NCBI GenBank assembly: GCA_038373865.1 | Contig: JAXGGA010002970.1 | Span: 47,082-111,081, forward strand | Direction of reading: 5' to 3' | DNA: 64,000 bases | Source: Uloborus plumipes | Lineage: Eukaryota > Arthropoda > Arachnida > Araneae > Uloboridae | Part shown: positions 46,051 through 58,454 of the stretch, one piece after another | Layout: the number at the start of each line of letters is the position of its first letter | Numbering within the stretch: position 1 is the stretch's first letter | Translations under genes and position numbers: made by a program | The notes under the pieces: generated by a model | What the model saw: the letters and a program-made list of their open reading frames with translations, nothing else | Told to the model about the DNA's origin: nothing | Databases searched by the model: none

Positions 46051-46663
46051 GAGCGCGTAATGAAAGACACTCTTTGTGGGAACTTACGAATAAGAAAGAA
46101 TAAAATGAAACTAATTGCAGATCTAACGTTTATATGCATAAGCTTTGAAAACGGAGCACTACAAATCATCAAAACAGTTTTCTTTTTTTTTTTTTTAAAT
46201 TCATATTTATTTTTATATTTATTTTTTTATTCTGGGATTATAAATCGCAAGGCTTTCATTTTTATTTCTGTCTTGACGCTTTTGTAAGTTAGGGTATCAG
46301 AAGCACTTTAAAGAAGGATTGACAAAATTAATACTAGAAACTAGACTACTTTAATTATTCTAGACACTGCGGGTAAAAAATCAAAGACCACATTGAATTT
46401 TAACGAACTTAAGTAAGCTTTTATTCTGTTCACACTAGAGGTTTTTATTTTCCTTGTAAAATATACCAATACACTATAATATAGCGGATCGAATATTGGT
46501 TGTTTTTTCAAGTGTTTTTATTTTCTCAGTTTGGATTATAATCAGGCCAACCCAGTGGGGTCGCAACGCATGGATATTTTGCTCCTGGTCATTTCTATTT
46601 AGTAGAATGAAACTCCAGTATATATTTCAAGTAGTTGACAATCCCAATTTCTCTCTCTAAAAC
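46051..46663. other. Intergenic, no gene seen
   Basis: AT-rich with a T-run near 46182-46197. The frame at 46060-46287 is hydrophobic low-complexity sequence. Confidence 0.5.
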
Positions 46664-46966
46664 TCACTTCATTTCATTTCATTTCACACTCCAGGGTCCC
46701 CCGTACCTACCACAGCTTCGTGGTTTAACCGGGATAGGGCCCTGAAGAGCGCTCTGTTCTTAATTTTGAACCAGAACCTAGGGTCGAGCAAACCCTAGTC
46801 CCAGCACCCCCAGAGGTATCGTTTCACTTGGAGGACTTTGTGACCACGACATTTTTAACGCCTCCCAGCCACCATTAATCAAGACGGTGGATCTTTGATC
46901 GGCTGGAATCGAACCCGGGTCCCTCCGGACACGAGTCCGATGCCTTACCGATCGGGCCACCACGTT
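46664..46966 (-). mobile_element. tRNA-derived SINE
   Basis: Read on the minus strand, the 5' end carries an A box (TGGCCCGATCGGTAAGGC, inverse of 46942-46959) and a perfect B box (GGTTCGATTCC, inverse of 46905-46915) at tRNA-like spacing. The body ends in a simple tail of ATGAA/AAATG units (inverse of 46664-46687). Internal Pol III promoter, about 300-bp length and a short tandem tail are the hallmarks of a tRNA-derived SINE. The GC-rich body contrasts with flanking DNA. A 15-bp CGTTAAGTCTAAATC direct repeat lies just outside its head at about 46963-46992. Confidence 0.83.
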
Positions 46967-48889
46967 AAGTCTAAATCCGTTAAGTCTAAATCTGCTCTTT
47001 TTTAAAAATATATTAAAACTGTGTAACATATAGGGTAAAGAGAAGTGAGAGCCGTACTGTACAAGATGCCGTGTAACGCTGTTTACTCACAGCCCTATGA
47101 AAAAACAGTTTGCCGGACAGTTGGAGTTGAGATGCGTGCACATTAAGCGTTATTGATTAATAAATATCGTTTATTGATTAATAAGTTTAGAGTATTTATG
47201 AAAGTGAAAAACAAACTTAAATAAAGCACAAAATTATCACCAAAATACAGCCTAATAGCTATTTCAAAGCTACAAGGGAGCCTCTTCATCAATACAAAAA
47301 TCTCAGCACACAACAGGACCGCCGTAAGATAATTCTCTAATACCATCTCCCGGCGGTCTTGTACGCTTTTTTTTTCTTTTTTTACTAATCACAAAAGTAC
47401 GTATATTGTTGATAAAATAATTAATGGAAAGTAAAATCAATGTGATATTTTATATAAAATAAAGTTAAAAACTACATCGTCTTCCCTTAATCTACCCGAT
47501 TTTTTTAATGCGTAAGCTAAAAATTAGTTAACGTTGGAAGAAGGGATGCCACATTTGACTCCTTATGTAACTTACTCAGTATTTGGCAGTCATCGTTAAC
47601 AGTAACCAGTAAATAACGCATATTTTTAATTGCATCAATATTAAAAGTATTGTTTCTGTTTTGCAATTTTATACTGTTATACAACAGTCAATCTTTATTC
47701 TGAAGAGTCCCCCTCCCCCATCGATGGATGAAGGAACGTTTTTAGCTCAAAAAAAACTGTTTAAAAATCCTACACAGCTTTTGCTCAAAGGCCTCCAATA
47801 TTTCTTCAAAGTTCCGTTTAGCCTCAGAAAGAAAATCTTTTTGCGAACAAGTTACTTTTTACTAGTTAACTGATTTTTCTAAATGACCATAAGTGCAAGA
47901 AACGAAGCAAAAATTGACATTATATTAGAAATAATTAAGAGATCCTAAACTGCTCCTCAACATTAGAAGGTAGCAGATTGTTCAAAAGAAGCATGAATTT
48001 GATTGGTTCCGACATCATTTAAAATTCTTCGCCAATAATTAGTAAAAAGAACAGTTTTCAGTAAAGCATGAACACTAACACTTCACTTCCGGCCATTAAA
48101 GTCATAATTTAACAATTTCGGGCGCTTACTGATTGAAGAAAAGATAACACCCTTTTTTATTGAAGTAATTAATTTCCGCAAAGGTAATACTCAGTGATTG
48201 ATTATCTCTCGGGAAATTAATTACTTAGTTAATTAGGTGCGCTAATAATGCATGTGTATATAGATTTTAGGGGCGGCTGATTTGCTGGAGTCCAGGGTTT
48301 GGAGATTTCATTTTTCAAAAATATGGGCGGGAAGGGGATACTGTAATGAGGATCAATGATTATATAGAGAGCTGCAAGAAAATGGAAGTTAAGTACTGGT
48401 ACCATAATAGGAAGTACAGATTAACCCATACTCGATATATTTCGCCTGGTAGTTAAATTAGAGGACAGCCATTTGATTTTTTTAAAAGATCACGCTTCTT
48501 TTAAAATACGATAAATTTATAACTGAAGAACGGGGAATAAATTTTATCAATATCAATTTACGGGCAATATATCTAAATAATGAGCAACTTTTGAAAGTTT
48601 TCTCTTCAAATTTCAATGGCAGGCTATTTTAAGAGTCCTGCAGATTGGGTAATTAAAGTGATGTTTTTTCAAGTAATGAGAAAATGAAGGGGGGGGGGAA
48701 TAGGGAGGAGCTTTAGCTTTTAACTATTTTACTTTAAGGACAGAAATTGCTTTTCAAGTTACATAATTCATTTTTTTAAATATAAGATTAATAGTAAAAG
48801 ATTATTTTCCAGTATCAGGTGAAGTTCGAGAGAAAATACAGCGATAACTTCTAAAAGGAAAGTGTTGATTTAAATTGCTATAGTTACTG
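46967..48889. other. Intergenic, no gene seen
   Basis: AT-rich. Frames at 47143-47346 and 47661-47873 lack domains. A poly-G run lies near 48690-48698. Confidence 0.5.
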
Positions 48890-48897
48890 GTATGATA

Positions 48898-49017
48898 AGT
48901 CTCAACAGCTGAGTTATGAATGTAAAGACATCTGACAAAGACGTCGGATGTCTTTACACTCATAAGCTCACATTTTGTACATTGAAAAAGGCATTCTTTG
49001 TAACGCTGTAACACGTG
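48898..49017. repeat. Hairpin repeat related to 53156-53356
   Basis: It begins with a stem of about 20 bp (TTATGAATGTAAAGACATC near 48914 and its inverse GATGTCTTTACACTCATAA near 48946). The following 75 bp parallel the centre of the long inverted repeat at 53156-53356: CACATTTTG/TCACATTGA, AAAAAGGCATTCTTTGTAAC and AACACGTGTTTGCG. The same family is therefore present twice in the window. Confidence 0.65.
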
Positions 49018-49539
49018 TTTGCGTATTTCTGCTTTTCCAACGTTGTATGATTTGCTTTTGTGACTTCAGTTGGTTAAAAGATAGCAATCATAAATTGCAG
49101 AGAAATTTCAAAGGAAACGTTTAAAAAGAGCATTACTCAAATATTAACAATAAAGCTACTTTCAGCAATATATATATTAATTTTCAATTTGTTTTTTATC
49201 ATTTTTTCGCCATAACGGGACCTCTTTAGTATGACAGCTTCCAATCATTACTGAGAATTTTTCCATTTTTTTTTCTTTTTTGAAGGGAATATTTCATACT
49301 TTAACTAACATGTAAGAAGCTTACCATTTAAAAAATTATCATTAAAACAAATTAAAAAAAAAGATGGGTGAAGAAACCGACTTCTTTATTGACGTTGCAT
49401 CAAACTGCTCACTAACATTAGTACGTTTTACCGATAGGAGCCTCAAATTGTCACTGAGAAAGCCTCAAATTTTATTCATCTGAAGAAAAAATCCTTCACA
49501 CACAATCATCTCCATCATTAAACAGTCTTAAAATGTATT
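49018..49539. other. Intergenic, no gene seen
   Basis: AT-rich, no recognised elements. Confidence 0.5.
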
Positions 49540-50060
49540 GCAAGATCACAACAAAGTACATCGCTGATGCAACACATACTCCTCTTCAGCCACTACCTAG
49601 TTCCTTACGAATAAGTACTTTTGCCGATAAGAGCCCCAAATTATTGCTGAGAAATCATCACCAACTTCCACGAAAGACCACACACAAACTTTTTCCAATG
49701 GTCCTTTTTTTCCTCCCAAATTTCTCCGCAATTTTATCAGCTGTTCTTTTGCGCGGGCAGCCGAGAGCCTCACAATAAATAACTCGGCGATACTTCTTCA
49801 ATCGAGTTGGCCAGCCAACTCGGAAGCCTGGAAGATAGAACCGGATGAGCACGGCGAGAAGCTTCTCTTAGAGGACCCTTGATTAGAGTTCTTTTGGGTT
49901 TCTTATCGGATCCGGAGCGCTTTGCGGAAGAGAAGCGGATGCTCCGGTATGGTGATAAGTGCGCGAGCGGATAGTTACTTTTATTTGTTGGTTATTTGTC
50001 CTGCCACATCGACTGCATTGGATGAAATGTTGCAGAAACTAGGCTATACAACGTTGGATA
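49540..50060. promoter_or_regulatory. GC-richer island, possible regulatory element
   Basis: Balanced composition with CpG-containing stretches. Overlapping frames at 49533-49778 (+), 49658-49852 (-) and 49922-50206 (+) carry no recognised domain. It could be a distal regulatory element or exonic sequence of an unknown gene; only composition supports it. Confidence 0.2.
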
Positions 50061-50097
50061 TCCGGTCATCCATAGACTTAAATACCCCACCGTACAG

Positions 50098-50563
50098 ACA
50101 AATGACCAAGAAGCTTAATATAGATTTTCTTCCACTGTTTCCATGCTCCCAGAAAATGGGCTCTATTTTTTTGAGGAAAAGAAACTCATTTGAATGGTAT
50201 AAATGAACAAAGCCGTGAAAGGAAAAATGTTTATAGCAACCCTTTCATTTGAGAAAAGGAGTGAAAGGTTATTTGTAAATTTTAGATAGGTTAAAAAATA
50301 TAAATGATTTCGGAATTTAAGGTTTTCCAGACAAATGACCAAGAAGCTTAATATAGATTTTCTTTCACTGTTTACATGCTCCCAAAAAATGGGCTCTATT
50401 TTTTTTTAAGGAAAAGCCACTCATTTGAATAGTACATATGAAGAAAGTAGGGAATGAAAAATGTTTATAGCAACCCTACCATTTGATATAAGGAGTGAAA
50501 AGTTAGTTGTGGATTTTAGAAAGGTTTAAAAATATGAATGATTTCGGAATTTAAGGTTTTCAC
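50098..50563. repeat. Tandem duplication of a 233-bp unit
   Basis: Units 50098-50330 and 50331-50563 both start ACAAATGACCAAGAAGCTTA and end near GATTTCGGAATTTAAGGTTTT. They differ by scattered substitutions and small indels, so the duplication is not recent. Confidence 0.88.
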
Positions 50564-53155
50564 GTGAAATTAAGTTTGAAGTTCATCGTCTAAGAAAAAG
50601 AAGTTTTCTTAGAACAGTTTTAAATAATCGACATCTTTTGAAGACTTTCTCAATTTTAACTGCCCCCCCCCCCCCAAGCCAATACACAATATAAAATCAG
50701 AAAAGAAAAATTTCACCACACAGTTTTGCTCGTTTCCTTTTTTCAGTAACTGTGCAATAAGTACATAAAAGAATAATGAAGACGTTCGTAAATGTCTAAA
50801 GAATGTGAATTTGTTTTTAATCAGTTTCAATTAAAGAAAGAGTGAACAGAGCACATATTTTTTAATACATAAATTAGCTCCATTTCCTTTATTTAAGCTC
50901 CAATTTGTGACATCACTCCAACCAGCTCTTTCGTTGAATGTTGAACTTACAGACTTCTGTATAAGAAAAGGATAGGCTCCGTTTTTAAAAAAAGTTTCAG
51001 AAATCACAATAAATAAATAACAGTGAATAAAATAAATAAAAAATCACTACTTTAAGACTTTCTTTAAATTTAATATTAAGTTAAATGATTTGACTTTACA
51101 AAACAATTTCAACGATATTCTAATAAAATACATTTTCCCTATATTTAATTATTTGTTACGCATTGAAGCTGTCCTGTTCTTGTTCCGAATACATATGATA
51201 ATCGATGGAAATTCGGATTTTTAATAAAAACGTAAATAATATTTCACTCTAAAAAGCAAACAGTACGAGTCTTGTAATAAATAACTTTTTGGTTTTAAAG
51301 TAATAAAAAATGGCAACGTTTTTCTTGTTTTCTTCTTGAAACACAGCTTAAAAACTCTTACGAGGTTTTGGTTGGAGACGTCTCGTTTTTGTACAGAATT
51401 AAAGATAATATATGTATCGGATTTTACATATATTTCAATGTGAAATACAAAACCAGTGAAAAGTTAAGCTGTAGCTTTTGTGTACCAAGTACCAATGCCT
51501 TTAAATTCTCTCATCGTGGCAAAAGAATTATATCTAAAAGAAAATAGAAACTCAATTGTTATGAAGGAAAACAAAGATTCCTGGGATTTTTTTTAGCTGG
51601 AACTCTCTGTACACTTTAACCCGGAAATATCCCTAGCACAAGAAATAGAAAACCAAGGCTCATCCCGTGGTTTTGACGGGAGCAAGAAAGAAGTGGATAA
51701 TAAATGCTATGTGTTTGGGAACGAATTTGTAAGGAAAATTGCATGTACATGCCTTTCAAAATACTTACTTGGAATCCTTCCTTAATGTAGGATAATGAAC
51801 TTGTTCCTCACATATTACTTGTTTTTGCTTTAAAACAAGAGCGTACAATTTTCCCAGCAAATTTAAAAACAATGACAAATTCAAACATCTTTGCATTTGT
51901 CAGTGTGTGCTCAAAAATATTTTAATGAAGTCGTTTGTTGGTGTTTTTTTTATTAGAAGGTAAATTTTTGCAATCTACTTCTGACTCCGTATTTTCAGAT
52001 TTATTAAGGTATTATTAAAATCTGTATTTTATTCAAAAAGGGTCAAATTTCTTTGATTAAAGAATGATAAGATTTTAGAAAAGTAATGAAAAATGGTGCT
52101 GAAAGAATCCTCCAGGAAAATATTATTGTATGACACTTTAAAGTTTTATGAGAATAAGAAACTCCGTGTAATACAGGGTGATTCTAAATTCTTGCGTTGA
52201 TAAAGAAATTTCATTAAAAAAAAAAAGCTTCGTCAGGATTAAACATAATTCTTTTTTCATTTTAATCCTTATGTCACGAATATTTTTTTTTTCCCTTAAC
52301 CTAAATACATTTCTTCCTGTACGCCTTTTGTAGTTCTGAGAAATTTGCAGATGATTTTCCAACTTCGCGCCTGCCACGAGCGTAGCCAAAATTCATCTTC
52401 TAGGTGATGAGGGTTTGGTTATAACAGTCCTTGCATATATTTAAACTTTCACATTTAGATTGAAAGTATGTGTTAAAACCATAAGAGTTCGGGGAGGAGG
52501 TTGACCCACAAAACCCACTTGCCGCTCCCCTGACTCCAGGTAATAGTATAGTGTTTTGTTGCTCATTTCATTGCATCCATTATTATTTCCCTTAACGTAT
52601 CAGTATTGGGGACCAGTGAGTAGACACGCTGTCGTTGATAAAACCCCACTGGTACAACTTTTTTCCATCATAGTCACCATGTTCAATTTTCGATGTTAGC
52701 GATATCTGTATCACTTTAGCTAATTTTGCACCTATAGGAAAAGAACTTCGTGAGAGAAATATTTTTAAAAAAGGAATTATTTATAAATTTGAATAGCTTT
52801 TATAAATGAATTGTTTTTTTTTATCAATGCAAGAATTTATAAATACTCTGCATATTAGTCTCAACATTATAACTATAAGTGCGTGTTTTCTTTAACTGTC
52901 AAAGATAAATCAGTACATTTGACTGTAAACAGCAATATGAAGTGAATTTTGGGAGCATTATTTTTTCGATACTTATATTTAAAGTGTTCATGACTCAGCT
53001 TTCAATCATATTTTTCACCGTGCTTAAGGCGGTCAACCATGCCCTTCTCATAAAATAACAGCATAAATCAGAAAGCATTTTGATTACTATGATGTTAAAG
53101 TTACACTGCTACCTTAATTAAAAAGCTGCGCTTGAACTACAGAAATTTAAAATTA
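50564..53155. other. Intergenic, no gene seen
   Basis: AT-rich. A poly-C run lies near 50664-50676. A TACAGGGTGATTCTAAATTC phrase at 52172-52191 resembles an end of some mobile elements but has no partner. Frames at 50609-50830 (-) and 52138-52389 (-) have no domain. Confidence 0.45.
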
Positions 53156-53356
53156 CAAATTATAATTTCAACGTTCATGAGGCACTAATACGCAGGGATA
53201 CTGCAGACACGTGTTTCGTCTTGCTTTTGTCGGATGTCTGTGCATCCATAAACTCCCAACTTTTCACATTGAGAAAGGCGTTCCTTGCAACGCCGAAACA
53301 CGTGTCTGCAGTATCCCTGCGTATTAGTGCCTCATGAACGTTAAAATTATAATTTG
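53156..53356. repeat. 201-bp long inverted repeat (63-bp arms)
   Basis: The left arm 53156-53218 and right arm 53294-53356 are inverse complements with a single mismatch. The innermost 49 bp are perfect (ending GCAGACACGTGTTTCG at 53218). The 75-nt centre contains a stem-loop, GGCGTT...AACGCC, directly followed by GAAACACGTGTC. A related, more diverged copy lies at 48898-49017. Near-perfect arms imply recent origin or gene conversion. The transcript would fold into a long hairpin. Confidence 0.92.
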
Positions 53357-54129
53357 CAATTATAGCACTAAGGTATCTATTTTTCTTCACAGAAGTTTAT
53401 TTTTTATTTTACATAATAGATTCCTACCGCTTTCATTAATAGCACTTTATTTAAGTATTTTTTCAGTTATATTTTTAGCTACAGAACTAATTTAACATAA
53501 ATATATTCATAAAACCAAAATTATTACAAATATCTCTCGTAAAACAGTTATTTTTTTATTATAATTTTAAGTTGTACAAAATTGGATAATTATTTAAGCT
53601 CTACTTGACTGCTTTCGGGGAAATAAAAACCTTAATTCCATTAACAAAGCATCGAAATTTTAATCGTGAAACTAAGAACGCTAAAAATATTTAAAAATAC
53701 AGCAAACAACAGCTGTAAGATAAAGATGTAACATTGATTAGTATTCTTCTAGAAATTATTGAAATAGAAAAGACTAATATAACAGTTTCTTTTAACGTAT
53801 ATTATATCGGTTTTAATACCTATTTTACATTTTATTACGTCAGAATATATTTTGTTTTGCTTTTTTCTCGCAGTCGCTTTATCAATTTTTCAACATCTTT
53901 TTTCGCTATGCTCTAACCCTACCTTTACGAAAATTAGACCCACTGTCATAAAGGGAATTTTTATTTATTTTTTGCGTTACACATGCAGGATCACTCATAA
54001 TCAGAAAATTATTTATTAGAAGAATAAAAAAACAATTTTTTTTAAAAACTGTAAATGAGCATTTTTTTTTTTGAAAAGAAACCCAAAGTATTACAGCTGG
54101 AATAATTAAGGAATCATAAATCATTATGA
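53357..54129. other. Intergenic, no gene seen
   Basis: AT-rich. The open frame at 53906-54340 (-) spans this and the next island and shows no recognised domain. Confidence 0.45.
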
Positions 54130-54575
54130 GCATTTTCGAGAGCATATTCGGAAGCCAATGAACAGCATACAAATTGATGGACATGTTGAAGCACTCCGGC
54201 ATAAAGCATCCTTTTCGTGCTAAGAGATCTTGGCCGAAACAATAACGCGGTGAATAGCCCTTTATTTTATAGTTTTTTAATAAAACTCGTAAAAGTCGCT
54301 CGTTCCATCCCTGCCGAAGCGTTTCTCTGATAACGAGCATTACGGGACGCCGTCAATGTTAAGGAATGATTAACGTCGGCCTATATTAAAAGTAGCAGAG
54401 TGTAGCAGACAATGATGAAACTCTCCGACATATTTTTGCATGCCATTATAATTTATACGCTAAAAGAGCGGAGTCAAATCTGTATGATCTGAGAAAAAAA
54501 TCCGTTTTCTTCCTCCATCTCATGGAAGCTTTCGGAGAAATATTTTATACTGGCGGTAGACAGGTGAAAGTAAAT
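54130..54575. promoter_or_regulatory. GC-richer island, candidate regulatory element
   Basis: Unique sequence with a GAATGATTAACG motif near 54365 and ATTATAATTTATACG near 54446. Composition is less AT-biased than flanks. The overlapping 144-codon frame on the minus strand (53906-54340) has no recognised family. Confidence 0.2.
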
Positions 54576-54639
54576 TCAGTTTCTTGAACTTCTCTTATTT
54601 AAGATACATGGAAACGTTTTTTGACAAGTCATATATGAA

Positions 54640-55002
54640 CACTGTAACAAATAGATGTTGTTTTTACAGTATAATGCAATTAATTTTACAGTAATATACT
54701 GTAAAATTGCTAGTTTTACAGTAGTAGACTAAAATTGCTAGTTTCAAAGTTTGTTACTGTGCATTTAATAGTTTTAAACTGGAATCTCTGCTCCAGTATT
54801 ATACTGTTTTTTTACAGTATAATACAGCTAATTTTTAAGTAATCGTACTAATTTTACAGTAATAAACTGTAAAATTGCTAGTTTTACAGTGATAAGCTGT
54901 AAAATAGCTAGTTTTACAGTTAATTACTGTGCTTTTAGTTTTAAACTGGAACCTCTGCTGCTAGTATTATACTGTATGAACAACAGCTTATTTTTTGCAG
55001 TG
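54640..55002. mobile_element. MITE family A, copy 4
   Basis: It starts CACTGTAACAAATAGATG and ends TTTTTTGCAGTG, with the family's ACAGTAATAAACTGTAAAA blocks and two AAACTGGAA-CTCTGCT phrases. TA follows the right end; the left flank reads GAA, so one TA has mutated or been lost. Co-linear with copy 3, about 30 bp longer. Confidence 0.78.
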
Positions 55003-56559
55003 TATAGTTTAATGCCTTCTGATTTTTATTTATTTATTTATTTTTTTGTCGTTTTTATATCAATTTTTCAACTTTGAACTTCCTTTCAAAGAATAGTTGA
55101 AGACGGGGCGAATTTTCCAGGTTGCTGGAGTATACTCTCATTTATATATTATAGGACAGTTATGGTTTTATATTATTTTGAGAGCATTTTACCTCACATA
55201 CAACAAACTAATTCCGTCAGAGAAGTAGATTTTTATTCTATTGTAGGAAATTTAATTTTAATCGTAACAAGGGTTTGTCTTTTTAAATTTAAAATTTTAT
55301 TTACTTATTTATTATTATTTCTATTCATTCGTATTTTTTTACTGTTTTTTAAAAAGAACGTTTTAAGTGTGATTTTTGTGGAATTCTGACACTAGCTGGC
55401 ACCGAATTTAGCAAATCCTCTTTGTTTAGTTAAACATTGATTTTTTTTAACATAGCAAGTTATGAAATATGTAGAAAATATATCCTTAAAACTACTGGAA
55501 AAAGTTTAGTTAATTTTTTTGCTGCAAGATTCAGGCGGGCATTTTCTAAAACGACACTTGATGGAAATTTCATATTCGTTACTTGGCATAGAAATGTATC
55601 TGTTTTCCGAAATCAACTGGTAATTCAATTGCCTGACCTCTACAATCTATAATGCAGATTTTTTCTACATTAGATTGCCACTTCAAACACAGACAATTAT
55701 ACCATTATTTCTCATTTTATCAAACTATTGTTTAGAATGCAAAAGAAACAATTCTTAATCAGCATCAGTTCACATAGTTCAGAATCACAGACTATAAAGA
55801 TGACGACTTGATTTAAGTAGCTGTTTCATAGAAATTAAATAGATATGAAGAGAAATAATGTAAAAATTAAGAAATATAAAATATCAGTAATTTCTCAAGA
55901 AGTGTAAAAAGACTATTCAACAATAAACTTTCTGAAAACTTTCAAAACAGATTTGAAACAAAGTCATTTTATTAACGCCTTAGAAGTCTTTAAACCTATA
56001 TCAAAAATTTACCACTTTCCTTTTCAGCATACTGGAGGCATATCTAAGGGACGGAGAGTCTCTTGGTTAATATTAACTAACATATTAATGGGAGAGTAGT
56101 CAGAGGCTGGATTCAGAAATTTTTGTGAGATGGGTCAAGTTTCAGTGGCCAGCGTTCGTTATACGAGTCATATTCACTCAAGTCTCACAATTCAGGAATG
56201 TTATATTTTGTTTCATTATTTTTTGAGTTTCACATTAAAAGTAAAATAATTGCTCATGAATATGTTAAATTAGATGTATCTTAAAGCATTAAGCGCTTTT
56301 GCTTTATGTATTTTTTTTTGAACTGTGCTTTTCAAATTTATGAGCCAATTTGTAGAGCCTTTTATAAGAGATTTTCAATTGAAAGCAAATCAAAGAAACT
56401 GACACAATTACTATATTAAATTAGTGAAATGAAAGTATATAAGCTGTTATACAGAAAAAAATCCCGAAGCAAAATTTAATTTTCTTTAAGCACACCCAAT
56501 AAACAATCACGCTATCTTTCCTTTCTAATAATGAAATATCTCATATATTTATTAATTTA
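55003..56559. other. Intergenic, no gene seen
   Basis: AT-rich. Frames at 55162-55389 and 55437-55652 are hydrophobic or domain-free. No element ends seen. Confidence 0.5.
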
Positions 56560-57330
56560 TAAAACCACAATTATGACAATTACGACACCGTTATTACTAT
56601 CTCGAACGCAAACAGTGTTTAAAGGCTCATTAGGAAAAAAGCCCGGCTTTCACATTTCCTTTCATAAACTTCTTCCCATAATTACCACTCTCCGAGTTCC
56701 GATTCACAGCGCGCTGATGCGACCGAAAACCATTTCGAATTCTAAAGTTATCAATCAGCCCCGGCTGTATCATAAACTTTCTTAAAGTTCACCCTTTCCC
56801 GAAGTCAAAGGCTCCAAAAAATATCAATTTTCTCCTTGTCTTCCCACTAAGAAGCGTAAGGTCCCCGTCTTTTTATTTTCCAGTTATTTATTTCCATATT
56901 TCGGCGCTAAAGTCGCGCCGCCGTAGCAAGAGCGGCTTTGGGAACCTAGTTCTTGATGACGGCGCGAGGTTTTTCAACAGACGTCGACAACGGGTTAAGG
57001 AAGCCTCGGGATCTGTCGCTGAGGGATTTGGACGACATTATAAATGGTTATGTGATGATCGGCACGTATACATCACGAAAGCACAACCCGAAGCAAGGGC
57101 TTAGTCAATCCAGGGGCCGGGAACTGCTTTGCATAGGCACGCATTAGGGGAACGTGCGACGGGCTCCTATTTCGGGAGCATGTCTCGCTCCGCTTGGCGA
57201 TCGAGAGATCGCTTGGTGATCGAGGGCACGCAGAAATATCGGCGTCAATTTATTTAACGCGGGCGATCATTTAGAGGGATACACTCTGGGTTCGTTTGCC
57301 TAATTATGTTACAAATTCGTGTTTTCGCAA
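56560..57330. promoter_or_regulatory. GC-richer island with homeodomain-type sites
   Basis: The strongest compositional island in the window. The 5' part is dense in ATTA/TTAT cores (ACAATTATGACAATTACG near 56569, TTATTACTATC near 56591). The 3' part (56890-57270) is CpG-rich with TTTGCATAGG near 57128 and two ATCGAG/GATCG-type blocks. No domain-bearing frame is present. Candidate distal enhancer or the 5' region of an unseen gene. Confidence 0.27.
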
Positions 57331-57407
57331 AGGACAAACCATTTTAACTAGCACAGAAAAGCTAATTCCTTTTTTTTCCCTCTTCTTTTGTAATTAAATG
57401 TTGTTTT

Positions 57408-57612
57408 GGGAGCCGCAGTAGTCCTTACCTCCGTGAACTTCTTATCGAGGTGGTGGGTTCATTCCCACTTCGATCGATGAGCCATGGGCTCTGGGAATCG
57501 TACTATTTCAAGTTCTAGTCTTGACATAACCAAAGCTCGTCATGAATGTTTAAGGTTGCTGGTGCATGTTAACATGCTCACACGCCAGAGCGTGATGTTT
57601 AATAAATTTCTC
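57408..57612 (+). mobile_element. Possible tRNA-derived SINE fragment
   Basis: The first 60 bp can be laid out like a tRNA: GGGAGCCGCAGTAGTCC at the A-box position and GGGTTCATTCCCAC matching a B box and T-arm at about the right distance. The body continues with ATGAGCCATGGGCTC and ends around CCAGAGCGTGATG. It lacks a clear simple-repeat tail and target duplication, so a chance match or unrelated repeat is possible. Confidence 0.42.
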
Positions 57613-57619
57613 CTCTTCA

Positions 57620-58454
57620 ATCAGTATAGTTTAACAGGTGTTTCTTGAGAGATTTGCTAAAGGAGCAATTTATCGGCAGCGAACGTTTTAAATCCGTCGT
57701 GATCGCAACTGTCCACCCGGTGAAAAAGATTCCTGTAGGCGATAGTCGTGGAGGGGTACTAGTGCTTACACCATAGCGCCCTAAGGAAGGGGCAGATGGA
57801 GGCCTCCTTGGGGTGTTTAGGTTCAAATTATCTTAGCAATAGAGAAGTCCGTGATCTTAAGGCACACCCTCTTTCCATGAACTCAAAACTGATGTCTTTA
57901 TAAACAGATACTACTGAAAACGGGAGCATGTTCAATGCCGAACTTTCCAACAAGGAAGCTGTTCTTTGGAAATTGTACTGAAGATAAATTTTTACTCTAT
58001 TCTATTTAAGAAGTAAAAAGACTATTTTGAGCAGAAACGATTAATGGAAACATCGACTTAATAGAAGTTGAAATTGCAAAAATATTGCAAACACGTGCGA
58101 TATCTTATCAATTTGTGTTAATTATATTGATATTTTTTCATTGCTTGCATTCTGTATAGCTTTTATGATTCAAGAAAGCATTCCATTGCCTAATTGAATG
58201 AAATAGTTAAATATAATAGCAATTTGCATTTAGATATTATTCTTATTACATATTTCCACGATTATTTAAAATTTAATTTTTAGGACAAAAAATGATTATA
58301 TTTATCACTTATAAAACTATTTGTTTCGGTAGATGGAGAAATGCACACCTGGTGAAAAATTATACCCTGCCCCCTTGCCACCTTAGAAAAAAAAACATGG
58401 GTTTGGCGTTTATCAAGTGCAGTACGAAATTGTACGACATAGGAAAACAAAATG
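57620..58454. other. Intergenic, no gene seen
   Basis: 57650-57830 is GC-richer and could be the continuation of the preceding repeat; the minus-strand frame there has no domain. The rest is AT-rich up to the tandem array. Confidence 0.42.

Noticed and set aside
46905..46966. A functional tRNA gene on the minus strand
   Set aside because: A and B boxes are present, but there is no acceptor-stem pairing and the sequence continues into a SINE body with a repeat tail.
49658..49852. Basic 64-codon frame on the minus strand in a GC-richer island
   Set aside because: It reads plausibly but overlaps equally long frames on the other strand and matches no family I recognise.
53260..53310. Functional hammerhead ribozyme
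   Set aside because: The GAAAC plus CAC-GTG layout fits the 3' half, but the CUGAUGA core is absent in both copies (TTGAGAA and TTGAAAA instead), so a catalytic call is not supported.
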